Shown: positions 1 to 9,632, numbered from the stretch's first letter. The stretch: DNA of 64,000 nt from Streptomyces zaomyceticus (GCF_014656215.1 NZ_BNBZ01000001.1:124001-188000), one strand, 5' to 3'. Program-made: numbers and translations. Notes: a model not told the origin generated them from the sequence alone.

Positions 1-563
1 GGGGCGGCGGCCCGCGCGTTCGGGGCGGCGGTGAAGCCGTTCCAGAAGGCGGCGGGGTCGGTCGCCGTGACGGCGGCGCCGCCGATGCTGGGCAGCGCGC
101 GGACGGTCTCGGCACCGCGCGGGGTCGCCGCGGCGGTACGGGCGCCCTTGCCGCCGTAGGTGACGATCAGCGGCAACTCCCCGGTGACGCCCTGCTCGAC
201 GAGGCCGGTGACGTCGAAGAGGCGCGGGTCGAGCGCGCCGGAGGCCAGGTAGGGGCGGGCCTCGTCGGGGATGACGGTGACCCGGCCGTTCGCGATCTGG
301 CTGCGTATCGCGCCGGTGGCGCCCTCGGCCCGGTCGACGGTGACGGTCTGCCGCCCGCCGCCGAGGTCGGTGAGAGTGACGCGGTCGCCGGTGACGAGGG
401 TGACGGTGGTGCTCGCCGCCGCCCCCTTGAAGGTGTCCGGTACGGGGGAGGCGGTGGTGGTCCCGGCGGCGGCGGTCTGCCCGGCCGAGAGCATCACGAG
501 GGAGATGCCCGCGGCGATCAGCGCGGCCCTTCCTCTGTCGAAGGGCGTGGTCCTCGACGTCAT
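1..563 (-). CDS. Secreted S8 (subtilisin-like) serine peptidase, N-terminal part
   Basis: Only the first ~187 residues lie in the window; the gene runs off the left edge. A basic start (FDRGR) and a hydrophobic stretch at about 13-30 ending in small residues form a Sec signal peptide. VTLVTGDRV at 54-62 and ASGALDPRLFDVTGLV near residue 110 are the typical opening of the very large secreted S8 peptidases of Streptomyces. The catalytic Asp, His and Ser would lie beyond the edge, so the peptidase call rests on this N-terminal signature alone. A clean GAGGAG ribosome binding site sits just upstream of the ATG. It is expected to act outside the cell in protein degradation. Confidence 0.75.
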   Translation of the reverse strand, partial: MTSRTTPFDRGRAALIAAGISLVMLSAGQTAAAGTTTASPVPDTFKGAAASTTVTLVTGDRVTLTDLGGGRQTVTVDRAEGATGAIRSQIANGRVTVIPDEARPYLASGALDPRLFDVTGLVEQGVTGELPLIVTYGGKGARTAAATPRGAETVRALPSIGGAAVTATDPAAFWNGFTAAPNARAAA

Positions 564-655
564 CGTGCGAACTCCTCGCGGACCCGGGGTCGGGGGTGTT
601 TCCGGGTGCCGCGAGGAGTCTTGGCCCTGGGAGGGGTGGTTGACGCCCCTTGCTC

Positions 656-689
656 CTGGCGGTTATGCGCCGTGGCGGCCAACCGCCAG
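656..689 (-). terminator. Candidate hairpin downstream of the EntS-like MFS gene
   Basis: CTGGCGGTT (656-664) and AACCGCCAG (681-689) form a perfect 9-bp stem with a 16-nt loop, about 30 nt after the stop codon of the leftward MFS gene. There is no strong T-run, so this may be a weak or factor-dependent terminator, or a regulatory inverted repeat. Confidence 0.35.
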
Positions 690-718
690 AACAGGACGGT
701 CCGTTCGGGGAGAATTGC

Positions 719-2023
719 TCACGGAGTCGGGTCGAGGGCGTCGTAACGGCGGAAATTGCGCCCGTACAGGGCGAGGACACCGACCGCGAGGACACAGGCG
801 ATTCCGCCGCCCGTGACCGCCACGGCGGGCGAGGTCAGATCGGCCACCGAGCCCGCGAGGAAGTCCCCGAGCCGGGGCCCGCCCGCGACCACCACGATGA
901 AGACGCCCTGGAGCCGGCCCCGCATCTCGTCCGGCGCGGCGACCTGCATCATCGTGTTCCGGAAGATCATCGAGACGGTGTCGGAGTAGCCGGCGAGGGC
1001 GAGCAGGAGCAGCCCCAGCCAGAGGTTCCGGGTGAGTCCGAAGACGGCGATCGCGGTGCCCCAGCAGGCCACGGCGATCAGGATCGCCTGCCCGTGGTGG
1101 CGGATACGACCCTGCCAGCCGGAGAGCACCCCGCCGAGGAGCGCGCCGAACGCGGGCGCGGCGACGAGGAGTCCGGTGGTCTTCGCGTCGCCGCCGTACC
1201 AGAGGACGGCGACGGCCGGGAACAGGGCGCGGGGGTGGGCGAGGATCATCGCGCAGAAGTCCGAGAAGAACGTCATGCGCAGGTTGGGGCGGGTGGCGAG
1301 GAAGCGCAGCCCGTCGAGGACGGAGGCGCGCTTGTCGCCCTTCCGGTCCGGGAGCATGGACGGCAGCCGCCACATCGCGTAGAGGCTCGCGGAGAAGGCG
1401 ACGGCGTCGACGAGGTACGCGGTCTGGTAGCCGGCGAGGCCGACGATCAGGCCGCCGAGGCTGGGCCCGACGAGGGTGCCGAAGGTCATGACCATCGAGT
1501 TCAGCGCGTTGGCGGCGCGCAGCTGCTCGGGCGGCAGGAGCCGGGGGATCATCGAGGTGCGGGCGGGCGAGTTGAGCGCGGCGCACACGGCCTGGAGGGC
1601 GACGATCCCGTACAGGAACCAGACCCGGTGGAAGCCCGCGAACGCGGCGGCGGCCAGCGCGATCGACAGCACGGCGGAGCCGCAGGCGCTGAAGAGCCCG
1701 AGCTTGCGGCGGTCGACGGTGTCGGCGATGGCGCCGCCGTACAGCCCGAACACGACGAGCGGCACGAGCGAGAACAGGCCGACGAGCCCGACGGAGAACG
1801 GCGAGCCGGTGATGTCGTACACCTGGAGGGAGACGGCGAGGGCCGTCATGCCCTGGCCGACCCAGGAGACGGTGCTCCCGAACCAGAGGCGGCGGTAGTG
1901 CGCCGAGGTCCTCAGCGGGGTGAGATCGGCGAAGAGCCTGCGGCGGTCCTGCGCCTCGGGCGGCGGCTCGGCCTGCGGCCGGGACGGGGGCTCGGGCCGC
2001 GGCTGCGGCTGGGTGGCGGTCAC
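719..2023 (-). CDS. MFS exporter of the EntS/MFS_3 type
   Basis: This 434-residue protein has a short Pro/Arg-rich cytoplasmic N-terminus and then about 12 hydrophobic segments. The opening LRTSAHYRRLWFGSTVSWVG and the loop IADTVDRRKLG are typical of the MFS_3 (EntS-like) branch, which contains the enterobactin exporter and many uncharacterised drug or siderophore efflux proteins. Substrate cannot be read from the sequence. Its start codon overlaps the stop of the upstream GNAT gene by 4 nt (ATGA), so the two are translationally coupled; acetylation and efflux of the same compound is a possible but unproven link. Confidence 0.8.
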   Translation of the reverse strand: MTATQPQPRPEPPSRPQAEPPPEAQDRRRLFADLTPLRTSAHYRRLWFGSTVSWVGQGMTALAVSLQVYDITGSPFSVGLVGLFSLVPLVVFGLYGGAIADTVDRRKLGLFSACGSAVLSIALAAAAFAGFHRVWFLYGIVALQAVCAALNSPARTSMIPRLLPPEQLRAANALNSMVMTFGTLVGPSLGGLIVGLAGYQTAYLVDAVAFSASLYAMWRLPSMLPDRKGDKRASVLDGLRFLATRPNLRMTFFSDFCAMILAHPRALFPAVAVLWYGGDAKTTGLLVAAPAFGALLGGVLSGWQGRIRHHGQAILIAVACWGTAIAVFGLTRNLWLGLLLLALAGYSDTVSMIFRNTMMQVAAPDEMRGRLQGVFIVVVAGGPRLGDFLAGSVADLTSPAVAVTGGGIACVLAVGVLALYGRNFRRYDALDPTP

Positions 2024-2466
2024 GCGATGTCGTACCGGAGCTCGGGGCGGTCCCAGTGGATGTGGCCGGTGGGCGGGACGGTTCCGGTCCGGACGGCGCC
2101 GGTGCGCAGATAGAACTCCTCGGCGGGAGGGTGCGCGACGACCCGCACGGTGCGCAGCCCGGCGGCCTCGGCCTGTCCGGTCATGTGCTCCATGAGCAGC
2201 CGTCCGATGCCGCGCCCCTGGGCGCTGTCGGCGACGAAGGCGAGGTCGAGCTCGGCGTCGTCGACGAGGAGGGCGTAGAACCCGAGCACGCGGTCGTCGC
2301 CGTCGACGGCGACGAAGACGGGATGGTGCTCGATGTACGCGCCACCGACCTGGTACCCCTCGACCATGGCGGCGTAGTCCCCCCGATAGGCACGGGAGGT
2401 CCGGACGAGCCGGGTGAGCCGCTTGGAATCGTCGGCGGTGGCACGCCGGACGGTGAACTCTGACAT
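2020..2466 (-). CDS. GNAT-family N-acetyltransferase
   Basis: A 148-residue single-domain GNAT. The acetyl-CoA pyrophosphate loop is visible as SAQGRGIGRLLM (Q/R-x-x-G-x-G/A motif, about residues 88-99), preceded by the LDLAFVAD strand. The acceptor substrate is not predictable. The ATG was chosen because it opens with the usual FTVRRATADDSKRL strand-helix; an open frame continues further upstream, but that region is the ohrR side and is not GNAT-like. A perfect TATACT -10 hexamer ends 6 nt before the ATG, implying a leaderless transcript. The gene ends in a 4-nt overlap with the MFS exporter. Confidence 0.8.
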   Translation of the reverse strand: MSEFTVRRATADDSKRLTRLVRTSRAYRGDYAAMVEGYQVGGAYIEHHPVFVAVDGDDRVLGFYALLVDDAELDLAFVADSAQGRGIGRLLMEHMTGQAEAAGLRTVRVVAHPPAEEFYLRTGAVRTGTVPPTGHIHWDRPELRYDIA

Positions 2467-2472
2467 GGGGCG

Positions 2473-2478
2473 AGTATA
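2473..2478 (-). promoter_or_regulatory. -10 hexamer for leaderless GNAT-MFS mRNA
   Basis: TATACT on the minus strand, with six bases between it and the GNAT ATG, so transcription would start at or within a base or two of the start codon. No convincing -35 is seen 16-18 nt upstream. Confidence 0.5.
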
Positions 2479-2528
2479 GGGGCGATTACGGATGTCGCTC
2501 CTTACGTTTTGATGAACGCGGAGGCGGC

Positions 2529-3011
2529 CTAGCGGCAGACGTTCAGTTCGTCCGGGTCGACGCCGTCGAGCCGGACGGCCAGGGCGTCGAGCCGTTCCCG
2601 CAGGTCGCGGATGTCGGCCAGGTCGAGGCCGGTGGCGGCGGCGATCCTGCGCGGCACCCCCCGGGCCTTCTCCTTCAGGGCGGTCCCCTCGGAGGTGGGC
2701 CGGACGGTGACGGACCGCTCGTCCTCGGGGCTGCGGCGCCGCTCGACGTATCCGCCCGCCTCCAGGCGCTTGAGCAGCGGCGACAGGGTTCCGGAGTCGA
2801 GCCGGAGACGCTCGCCGATCCCCTTGACGGGCAGTTCCCCGTGCTCCCAGAGCACCAGCATCACGAGGTACTGGGGATAGGTGAGCCCGAGCTCCTTGAG
2901 GGCCTCGCGGTAGACGCCGTTGAAGGCGCGGGTCGCCGCGTGCAGCGAGAAGCAGATCTGGTGGTCGAGCCGGAGGAAGTCCTCGTCCGGAACCGTGTCG
3001 AGCGTCTCCAT
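2529..3011 (-). CDS. ohrR: OhrR, MarR-family organic-peroxide sensor/repressor
   Basis: The 160-residue protein is a winged-helix MarR regulator. RLDHQICFSLHAATR near the N-terminus contains the single reactive Cys (residue 20) whose oxidation by organic hydroperoxides releases DNA in OhrR proteins. It sits in the canonical LDxQ(L/I)CF context. The DNA-binding helix lies around DSGTLSPLLKRLEAGGYVER, followed by the wing RSPEDERSV. It is divergent from ohr and shares a ~115-nt intergenic region with a palindromic operator, the usual autoregulated arrangement. A second Cys occurs only at the extreme C-terminus (residue 159), so whether sensing is of the one- or two-Cys type is unclear. Confidence 0.93.
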   Translation of the reverse strand: METLDTVPDEDFLRLDHQICFSLHAATRAFNGVYREALKELGLTYPQYLVMLVLWEHGELPVKGIGERLRLDSGTLSPLLKRLEAGGYVERRRSPEDERSVTVRPTSEGTALKEKARGVPRRIAAATGLDLADIRDLRERLDALAVRLDGVDPDELNVCR

Positions 3012-3045
3012 GACTCCAGGATACGCGAGGACACCTCACACGCGA

Positions 3046-3065
3046 TTAAGTTGTGCACAACTGAA
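3046..3065. promoter_or_regulatory. OhrR operator between ohrR and ohr
   Basis: AGTTGTGCACAACT at 3049-3062 is a perfect 14-bp palindrome, extending imperfectly to TTA...GAA on each side. It lies midway between the divergent ohrR and ohr starts, where OhrR is expected to block both promoters. A second imperfect dyad (ATAGTGCGCTAT, about 3066-3077) follows. Confidence 0.7.
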
Positions 3066-3126
3066 TAGTGCGCTATCAATAGAGAGCCACCGCAGCACAC
3101 GCACCCCGAGGACAGGAACGGAAACC

Positions 3127-3543
<417 letters not shown>

Positions 3544-3564
3544 TTTTCTGTCGCTTCACGTACG

Positions 3565-3591
3565 CCCCCGGTGGTCATCGACCGCCGGGGG
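3565..3591 (+). terminator. Rho-independent-type terminator after ohr
   Basis: A 12-bp GC-rich stem (CCCCCGGTGGTC paired with GACCGCCGGGGG, one G-T wobble) and a 3-nt loop, beginning 21 nt after the ohr stop. As usual in Streptomyces the T-run is poor (TGTT). Confidence 0.75.
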
Positions 3592-3775
3592 TGTTCGCTT
3601 GTGGGTTTTCCCGTTCGGGCGCGAGGGATTCGCCTGCCGTACGACGGGCAGTCATGGAACGGCCGCCGGGCGGTGGTTCACGGGCGCTCTCCTTGGGGCG
3701 CCCGTCGTCCCGCCTGCCGGCCGACGCACGCGCACCCCCACCCGTGCCCGTACCGACCCGGAGGAGAACTCCCCC

Positions 3776-5830
3776 ATGGCCGACCTCGACCGCCGCCGGT
3801 TCCTTCAACTCGCGGGCGGCACCGCCGCGTTCACGATGCTCTCGGAGAGCATCGCGCGTGCCGCCGCCATCCCGGCGCAAGGCTCCACAGGAACGATCCA
3901 GGACATCGAGCACATTGTCGTCCTGATGCAGGAGAATCGTTCCTTCGATCACTATTTCGGAGCCCTCAAGGGAGTCCGCGGCTTCGGCGACCCCCGCCCG
4001 GTCACCCTCCCCAGCGGGAAGTCGGTCTGGAACCAGTCAGACGGCAACAAGGTCACGCTGCCCTTCCGTCCGGAGAGCGCGAAGCTCGGCATGGAGTTCC
4101 TCCAGGGCCTCAACCACGACTGGGCGGGCGGCCAGAGCGCCTTCAACAAGGGCAAGTACGACAACTGGGTTCCGGCCAAGAGCAAGGCCACGATGGCGTA
4201 CCTCACCCGCGAGGACATCCCGTTCCACTACGCGCTCGCCGACGCCTTCACGATCTGCGACGCCTACCACTGTTCGTTCATCGGCTCGACCGACCCGAAC
4301 CGCTACTACCTGTGGACCGGCCACACCGGCAACGACGGCACCGGCGGCGGACCCGTCCTCAACAACGCCGAGGCCGGCTACGGCTGGAAGACCTACCCCG
4401 AGCGCCTCGAAGCGGCCGGGGTCTCCTGGAAGATCTACCAGGACGTCGGCGACGGGCTGAACGCCGCCGGATCATGGGGCTGGATCAACGACGCCTACCG
4501 CGGCAACTACGGCGACAACTCGCTCCTGTACTTCAACACCTACCGCAACGCCCAGCCCGGCAACCCGCTGTTCGACAAGGCCCGCACGGGCACCGACGCC
4601 AAGGCCGGCGAGGGCTTCTTCGACCGGCTGCGCGCCGACGTCCAGGGCGGCCGGCTGCCGAAGATCTCCTGGATAGCCGCCCCCGAGGCCTTCTCCGAGC
4701 ACTCCAACTGGCCCGCGAACTACGGCGCCTGGTACATCTCGCAGGTCCTCGACGCGCTGACCTCGAACCCCGACGTGTGGGCCCGTACCGCCCTGTTCAT
4801 CACGTACGACGAGAACGACGGCTTCTTCGACCACGTCGTCCCGCCGTACGTCCCCGCCTCCACGGCGCAGGGCCTGTCCACGGTCGCGACCGCGCTCGAC
4901 CACTTCCCGGGGAAGGCCGGCTACGTCGCCGGTCCTTACGGCCTCGGCCCGCGCGTCCCGATGCTGGTCGTCTCCCCCTGGTCCAAGGGCGGCTACACCT
5001 GCTCCGAGACCTTCGACCACACCTCGGTCATCCGCTTCATGGAGCAGCGCTTCGGGGTCCAGGAGCCCCAGATCTCGCCCTGGCGGCGGGCCGTCTGCGG
5101 CGACCTGACCTCCGCCTTCGACTTCACGCGGACGGACACCTCGGCGGCGGCGCTGCCTTCGACCGCCGGCTACTACCCGCCGGACCGCGACCGTCACCCC
5201 GACTTCCTCGCCACCGCCCCGGCCTCCGGCACCATGCCCCGCCAGGAGCCGGGCGGCAAGCGCACCCGTCCCCTGAAGTACGCGCCGTACGTGGACGGCG
5301 CCGCGGACACCACCGGGGGCAAGTTCCGCCTCACCTTCGGCGGCGGCCCCTCGGCGGGCGCCCAGTTCTACGTGACCTCGGCGAACCGCACCGACGCGCC
5401 CTGGACGTACACGACCGGGGCCGGCGCCTCGATCTCCGACACCTGGAACACCACGTACTCGAAGGGCCTCACCGACCTCACGGTCCACGGCCCCAACGGC
5501 TTCGTCCGCCGCTTCCGCTCCCCCGGCAAGACCGCCGTCCCCGAAGTCGCGGCCCGCCACAACACCGGCACGGGCACGCTGGACCTGACGTTCACCAACG
5601 CCGGCACGACCGCGACGGTGACCCTCGTCAACGCCTACGGCGGCGGCCAGAAGACGCTGACCGTCGCGAAGGGCGCCACGGTCACCCACAGCGTCGACGT
5701 CTCCGCGGCCCACCACTGGTACGACGTCACCGTCACGTCCTCCGCGAGCACGGACTACGTCCGCCGCCTCGCCGGCCACGTGGAGACGGGCACGGCGAGC
5801 GTCTCGGACCCGGCCATCCTCACGTACTGA
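3776..5830 (+). CDS. Tat-exported phosphocholine-type phospholipase C
   Basis: This 684-residue protein begins with a Tat signal (DRRRFLQLAGG, residues 4-14). The phosphoesterase domain starts with IEHIVVLMQENRSFDHYFG, the metal- and nucleophile-containing motif of the bacterial PC-PLC/acid phosphatase family, and continues through GSTDPNRYYLWTGH and TYDENDGFFDHVVPP. The C-terminal ~170 residues contain two small beta domains usual for this family. It would hydrolyse phosphatidylcholine or sphingomyelin outside the cell. The start was chosen at the ATG 8 nt after GGAGGAGA; the open frame extends upstream but has no signal peptide. A strong terminator follows. Confidence 0.9.
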   Translation: MADLDRRRFLQLAGGTAAFTMLSESIARAAAIPAQGSTGTIQDIEHIVVLMQENRSFDHYFGALKGVRGFGDPRPVTLPSGKSVWNQSDGNKVTLPFRPESAKLGMEFLQGLNHDWAGGQSAFNKGKYDNWVPAKSKATMAYLTREDIPFHYALADAFTICDAYHCSFIGSTDPNRYYLWTGHTGNDGTGGGPVLNNAEAGYGWKTYPERLEAAGVSWKIYQDVGDGLNAAGSWGWINDAYRGNYGDNSLLYFNTYRNAQPGNPLFDKARTGTDAKAGEGFFDRLRADVQGGRLPKISWIAAPEAFSEHSNWPANYGAWYISQVLDALTSNPDVWARTALFITYDENDGFFDHVVPPYVPASTAQGLSTVATALDHFPGKAGYVAGPYGLGPRVPMLVVSPWSKGGYTCSETFDHTSVIRFMEQRFGVQEPQISPWRRAVCGDLTSAFDFTRTDTSAAALPSTAGYYPPDRDRHPDFLATAPASGTMPRQEPGGKRTRPLKYAPYVDGAADTTGGKFRLTFGGGPSAGAQFYVTSANRTDAPWTYTTGAGASISDTWNTTYSKGLTDLTVHGPNGFVRRFRSPGKTAVPEVAARHNTGTGTLDLTFTNAGTTATVTLVNAYGGGQKTLTVAKGATVTHSVDVSAAHHWYDVTVTSSASTDYVRRLAGHVETGTASVSDPAILTY

Positions 5831-5845
5831 CCACCCCGGCGGAAC

Positions 5846-5892
5846 GCCCGGGGGCCCGTACGCGTCCCCGCGGCGCGTGCGGGCCCCCGGGC
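5846..5892 (+). terminator. Terminator after phospholipase C
   Basis: GCCCGGGGGCCCGTACGCG (5846-5864) pairs with 5874-5892 over 19 bp with a single T-G wobble and a 9-nt loop, 16 nt after the stop codon. The remaining ~230 nt to the next gene show no other clear structure. Confidence 0.75.
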
Positions 5893-6122
5893 ATCGGTCG
5901 CGACGGGGCGGGAGCGGGGCGGTGGTCCGCCGCCGAGCATCCCGCCCCGTCGGCCGTGATAATCGGAGGGGGCGCCCGGGCCCGACGGACCGAGAAGGCC
6001 CGAGCGGACCACCGACGGCCCGGAGCCCCGCCCGCCGGGGGAACGCACGCCGCGAGGTGACCACCCGGGCCGCACCGGACGGTCCCGGCACCTCCGGAAG
6101 GACCGAGCAGGAAGGGGTTCCG

Positions 6123-7547
6123 ATGCCCCGGAAGGCCACCACGGCGCTGCGCTCGGCACGCGACGCCACACCGAAGGAACGTGCGGCGCTCGGCAGGAAG
6201 GCCCGGCGGCACTCGCCGAGGTCGGGCCACGCCGAGTACCGGCCGCCCACCGACCGGCCCGACCCGCTGAAGATCCTGGAGGCGCAGTCGGCGACACGGG
6301 TCCCCGAGCTCGTCCCGATCCGCTACGGCCGCATGACGGAGTCCCCGTTCCGCTTCTACCGCGGCGCCGCCGCGATCATGGCCTCCGACCTGGCCGGAAC
6401 ACCCCGCTCGGGGCTCACGGCCCAGCTGTGCGGAGACGCGCACATGCTCAACTTCCGTCTCCTCGCCTCGCCGGAGCGGCAGTTGATGTTCGACATCAAC
6501 GACTTCGACGAGACGCTCCCCGGCCCCTGGGAGTGGGACGTCAAACGGCTGGCGACGAGCTTCGTCATCGCCGCCCGGGCGAACGGCTTCGACGAAGCCG
6601 AACGCGCCCGCATCGTCGAGGAGACCGTCCGCTCGTACCGCGAGTCGATGATCCGCTTCGCGGGCATGCGCACCCTCGACGTCTGGTACGCGAAGATCGA
6701 CGCGGAACGCCTCGAAGCCCTGGGTACGACCCTGCTCCGCAAGCGCGGGCAGAAGAATCTGGCCCGCGCCATGGCGAAGGCCCGTACCCGCGACAGCCTC
6801 CAGGCCTTCGACCGGCTCACCGAGACGGTCGACGGGAAGCCCGTGATCGCGGCGGACCCCCCACTGCTCGTGCCGATCGGCGATCTGCTGCCGGACCTCC
6901 AGCGCACCGCCCTCGAAAGCAGGTTCCACCACCTGTTCGAGCGGTACGCCACCACCCTGCCGTCCGACCGGCGCACGCTCCTCGCGGACTACCGGCTGAC
7001 GGACATCGCCCGCAAGGTGGTCGGAGTCGGCAGTGTCGGCACCCGCTGCTGGATCTTCCTCTTCCTCGGCCGGGACGACCAGGACCCGCTCTTCCTCCAG
7101 GCCAAGGAGGCGGACACCTCCGTACTCGCCCCGTACGTCGGCGCGAGCGCCTACCGCAACCAGGGCGAGCGCGTCGTCTCCGGCCAACGGCTGATGCAGG
7201 CCACCAGCGACATCTTCCTCGGCTGGGAGCGCGTGGACGGGATCGACGGCAGGCGGCGCGACTTCTACGTGCGCCAGCTGCGCGACTGGAAGGGCATCGT
7301 CGTCCCGGAGGGGATGCGCCCCAAGGGCATGAGGGCCTTCGGCGACGTGTGCGGGCAGACGCTGGCGCGCGCGCACGCCCGGTCCGGCGACCGGATCGCG
7401 ATCGCCGCGTACCTGGGCCGCGGCCCGTCGTTCGACCGCGCGCTCACGAGCTTCGCGGAGACCTACGCCGACCAGAACGAGCGGGACCACCGGGCCCTGG
7501 TCGACGCCGTGCGCTCGGGCCGGCTGCCCGCCGAGGACGTCACCTGA
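6123..7547 (+). CDS. DUF2252 family protein
   Basis: A 474-residue soluble protein of the DUF2252 family. The family motifs are clear: PFRFYRGAAAIMASDLA (about 75-91), LCGDAHMLNF and FDINDFDETLPGPWEWDVKRL. The family is distantly kinase-like in fold (aminoglycoside-phosphotransferase relatives), but no substrate is established. The ATG follows a purine-rich GGAAGGGG site. The next gene, a ClC-type channel, is 218 nt downstream with no visible terminator, so co-transcription is possible but not shown. Confidence 0.85.
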   Translation: MPRKATTALRSARDATPKERAALGRKARRHSPRSGHAEYRPPTDRPDPLKILEAQSATRVPELVPIRYGRMTESPFRFYRGAAAIMASDLAGTPRSGLTAQLCGDAHMLNFRLLASPERQLMFDINDFDETLPGPWEWDVKRLATSFVIAARANGFDEAERARIVEETVRSYRESMIRFAGMRTLDVWYAKIDAERLEALGTTLLRKRGQKNLARAMAKARTRDSLQAFDRLTETVDGKPVIAADPPLLVPIGDLLPDLQRTALESRFHHLFERYATTLPSDRRTLLADYRLTDIARKVVGVGSVGTRCWIFLFLGRDDQDPLFLQAKEADTSVLAPYVGASAYRNQGERVVSGQRLMQATSDIFLGWERVDGIDGRRRDFYVRQLRDWKGIVVPEGMRPKGMRAFGDVCGQTLARAHARSGDRIAIAAYLGRGPSFDRALTSFAETYADQNERDHRALVDAVRSGRLPAEDVT

Positions 7548-7765
7548 ACGGAGCGCGGGCCGTCCCGGTCACCGCCGGGCACCGGCCCGGCCGCCTGCAC
7601 CCGCCCCGAGTGCGATGAGCTCCGGGGCGGCGCACGCTGGACGCAGTCCGTTCCGCCGGGCCCTCCGCGAACGGGCGGTCGCGGCCCGACACGACCTCCG
7701 GTTCGCGCCGCTCACCGGCGCGGGGATCCCGCACCGGCTCCGAGCCGCACGGCGAAAGGCCTTCC

Positions 7766-9097
7766 ATGGCGGAGAACGACACCCACCCCGCGGCCCCCGG
7801 CAGCGGGGAGCAGCCCCTGGAGGCGGACCGGCTGCGTGACCTGCTCCTCGCCCCCGGCTATCTCAAGGCCCTCGTCTTCTCCGCCCTCATCGGCGTACCG
7901 GTCTCGCTCGTCGCGTTCTGGTTCCTGGTCGGACTGCACGAGACGGAACACCTCGTGTGGGCGGATCTGCCGCACGGCCTGGGCTGGGACACCCCGCCGT
8001 GGTGGTGGCCGCTCCCCCTGCTCCCGATCGCGGGAGTCGTCGTCGGACTGGTCGCCGCGCACCTGCCCGGCCGGGGCGGGCAGGTGCCCGCGTCGGGCCT
8101 CCACGCGGGCGGGGCCTCACCGGTCATGCTGCCGGGCGTCCTGCTCGCCGCGGCCGCGAGCCTGCCCCTCGGTGCCGTGCTGGGACCCGAGGCACCGCTG
8201 ATCGCCCTGGGTGGCGGTCTCGCCCTGCTCTTCCGCGACCTCGCACGCGTTCCCGCGACCCCCAAGAGCACCGCGCTGCTGGGGGCGGCCGGCGCCGCGG
8301 CCGCCATCGCGGCGATCTTCGGCAACCCGCTGGTCGCCGCGGTGCTCCTGATGGAGGTGGTGGGGGCAGGCGGACCGCAGCTGTTCGCGGTCATGCTCCC
8401 CGCCCTGCTCTCCAGCGGCGTCGGGGCCCTGGTCTTCACCGGTATCGGGCACTGGACCGGACTGGAGACGGGGGCCCTGAGCCTCCATCTGCCCATGCCG
8501 CTCCCCCGTCTGGACGTGGGGGACGTGCTCTGGGCGATTCCCTTCGCCCTCGCCGTCGCCGTCCTGCTGCACCCGGTCCTGGGGGCCGCCCGGCGCGTCG
8601 CCGCCCTCGTCTCCGCGGGCGTGGTGAGCCGCACCGTACTGTGCGCCGCGGCCGCGGCGGCCTGCGCGGCCCTCTACGCCCTGATCACCGGCCGCAGCCC
8701 CGCCGAGGTCGCCCTGTCGGGCCAGGCCACCCTGGGGCAGCTGGCCACCGACCCGCACGCCTGGGGAGTGGGGGCGCTGGTCGCCGTCCTGCTCTTCAAG
8801 GGGACCGCGTACGCCCTCTGCCTGGGCAGCCTGCGCGGCGGCCTCGTCTTCCCCGCCCTCTTCCTGGGGGCCGCAGCCGGAGTCCTGGTGGCCCCGCTGC
8901 CCGGCCTGGGCCTCGTGCCGGGCATGGCGGCGGGCATGGCCGCCGCGGCAGCCGCCACCCTCCGGCTGCCCGTCAGCAGCGTGGTCCTCGTCTCCCTGCT
9001 CCTGGGCGGCACCGCGATGATCCCGGTCGTGATCCTCGCGGCGGTGATCGCCTTCGTCACGACGGAACTACTGCCGAAGCACGCGGCCTCGAAGTGA
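7766..9097 (+). CDS. ClC-family chloride channel/transporter-like protein
   Basis: A 443-residue integral membrane protein with about ten hydrophobic segments. It has GAVLGPEAPLIALGGGLA, matching the G(K/R)EGP motif with its gating Glu, and GGLVFPALFLGAAAG, matching the GGxFxPxLxxGA anion-site motif. The first ClC motif (GSGIP) is replaced by a less conserved GRGGQVPASGL. This diverged subgroup is common in actinobacteria, and whether it moves Cl-, F- or another anion is unknown. N-terminal residues 1-30 are hydrophilic. It lies downstream of the DUF2252 gene; after its stop the base composition becomes less GC-rich as the accessory block begins. Confidence 0.8.
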   Translation: MAENDTHPAAPGSGEQPLEADRLRDLLLAPGYLKALVFSALIGVPVSLVAFWFLVGLHETEHLVWADLPHGLGWDTPPWWWPLPLLPIAGVVVGLVAAHLPGRGGQVPASGLHAGGASPVMLPGVLLAAAASLPLGAVLGPEAPLIALGGGLALLFRDLARVPATPKSTALLGAAGAAAAIAAIFGNPLVAAVLLMEVVGAGGPQLFAVMLPALLSSGVGALVFTGIGHWTGLETGALSLHLPMPLPRLDVGDVLWAIPFALAVAVLLHPVLGAARRVAALVSAGVVSRTVLCAAAAAACAALYALITGRSPAEVALSGQATLGQLATDPHAWGVGALVAVLLFKGTAYALCLGSLRGGLVFPALFLGAAAGVLVAPLPGLGLVPGMAAGMAAAAAATLRLPVSSVVLVSLLLGGTAMIPVVILAAVIAFVTTELLPKHAASK

Positions 9098-9323
9098 CTC
9101 GCCCGCGAAGGAGCTCGGACGCGCTGCGCCTCCCTCCACCGCAGACCTCTGCTTCGAGGGCGCCCCTGGGTGGTTCTCGGTCTTTTCGAGAGCGAGCACC
9201 TGGGCTTGAATCCAGTTCTCCACGGGACATCGGGTATGCATCCCGCTGACTTCTGATGAGACGTCAACTAACGTTCATCCAGGGGCCTGTAACAGGCGGG
9301 TCCTTCGCGTATCGGGAGAGTGC

Positions 9324-9632
9324 GTGATACGAGACTTGATCTTCGCCGAAGCCGCCCGTGTGCAGTTCGGCGCCCTGCCCGGGGGGCGGAAGGCCGACGT
9401 CGGCAAGGCGCTGCTGGAGATCGCGCAGAAGGCCGACAGGCACGGAGTTTGGAGGTCCAAGGACGGGCACCGCCTGGCAGTCACCTACGAGGTGCACCCC
9501 AGCGCGGTCGTGGTGACCACCATCGGGGAGGACCGGGCCACTCCGCCGAGCCCCCGCCAGCCCTACTCCGGCATGCAGATGCGGCACCAGGGCGGGAACC
9601 GTTGGACCCACCTGAATCCGCATGAGGAGTGA
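9324..9632 (+). CDS. Small RelE/ParE-like protein
   Basis: A 102-residue protein starting at a GTG, with GGGAG 5 nt upstream. AEAARVQFGALPGGRKADVG followed by a helix, and the C-terminal strands RLAVTYEVHPSAVVVTTIGED, recall the helix-hairpin then beta-sheet pattern of RelE/ParE-superfamily ribonuclease or gyrase toxins (compare the family's YRVxYEVxxxVVVVLxVG). There is no recognisable antitoxin within 300 nt on either side, and the tail after residue 75 (PPSPRQPYSGM...) is unusual. The resemblance is by pattern only. It opens the accessory block between the ClC gene and the tRNA cluster. Confidence 0.5.
   Translation: MIRDLIFAEAARVQFGALPGGRKADVGKALLEIAQKADRHGVWRSKDGHRLAVTYEVHPSAVVVTTIGEDRATPPSPRQPYSGMQMRHQGGNRWTHLNPHEE

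Noticed and set aside
7615..7839. Small open frame between the DUF2252 and ClC genes
   Set aside because: It overlaps the ClC start out of frame, is Arg/Ala-rich and has no ribosome binding site.
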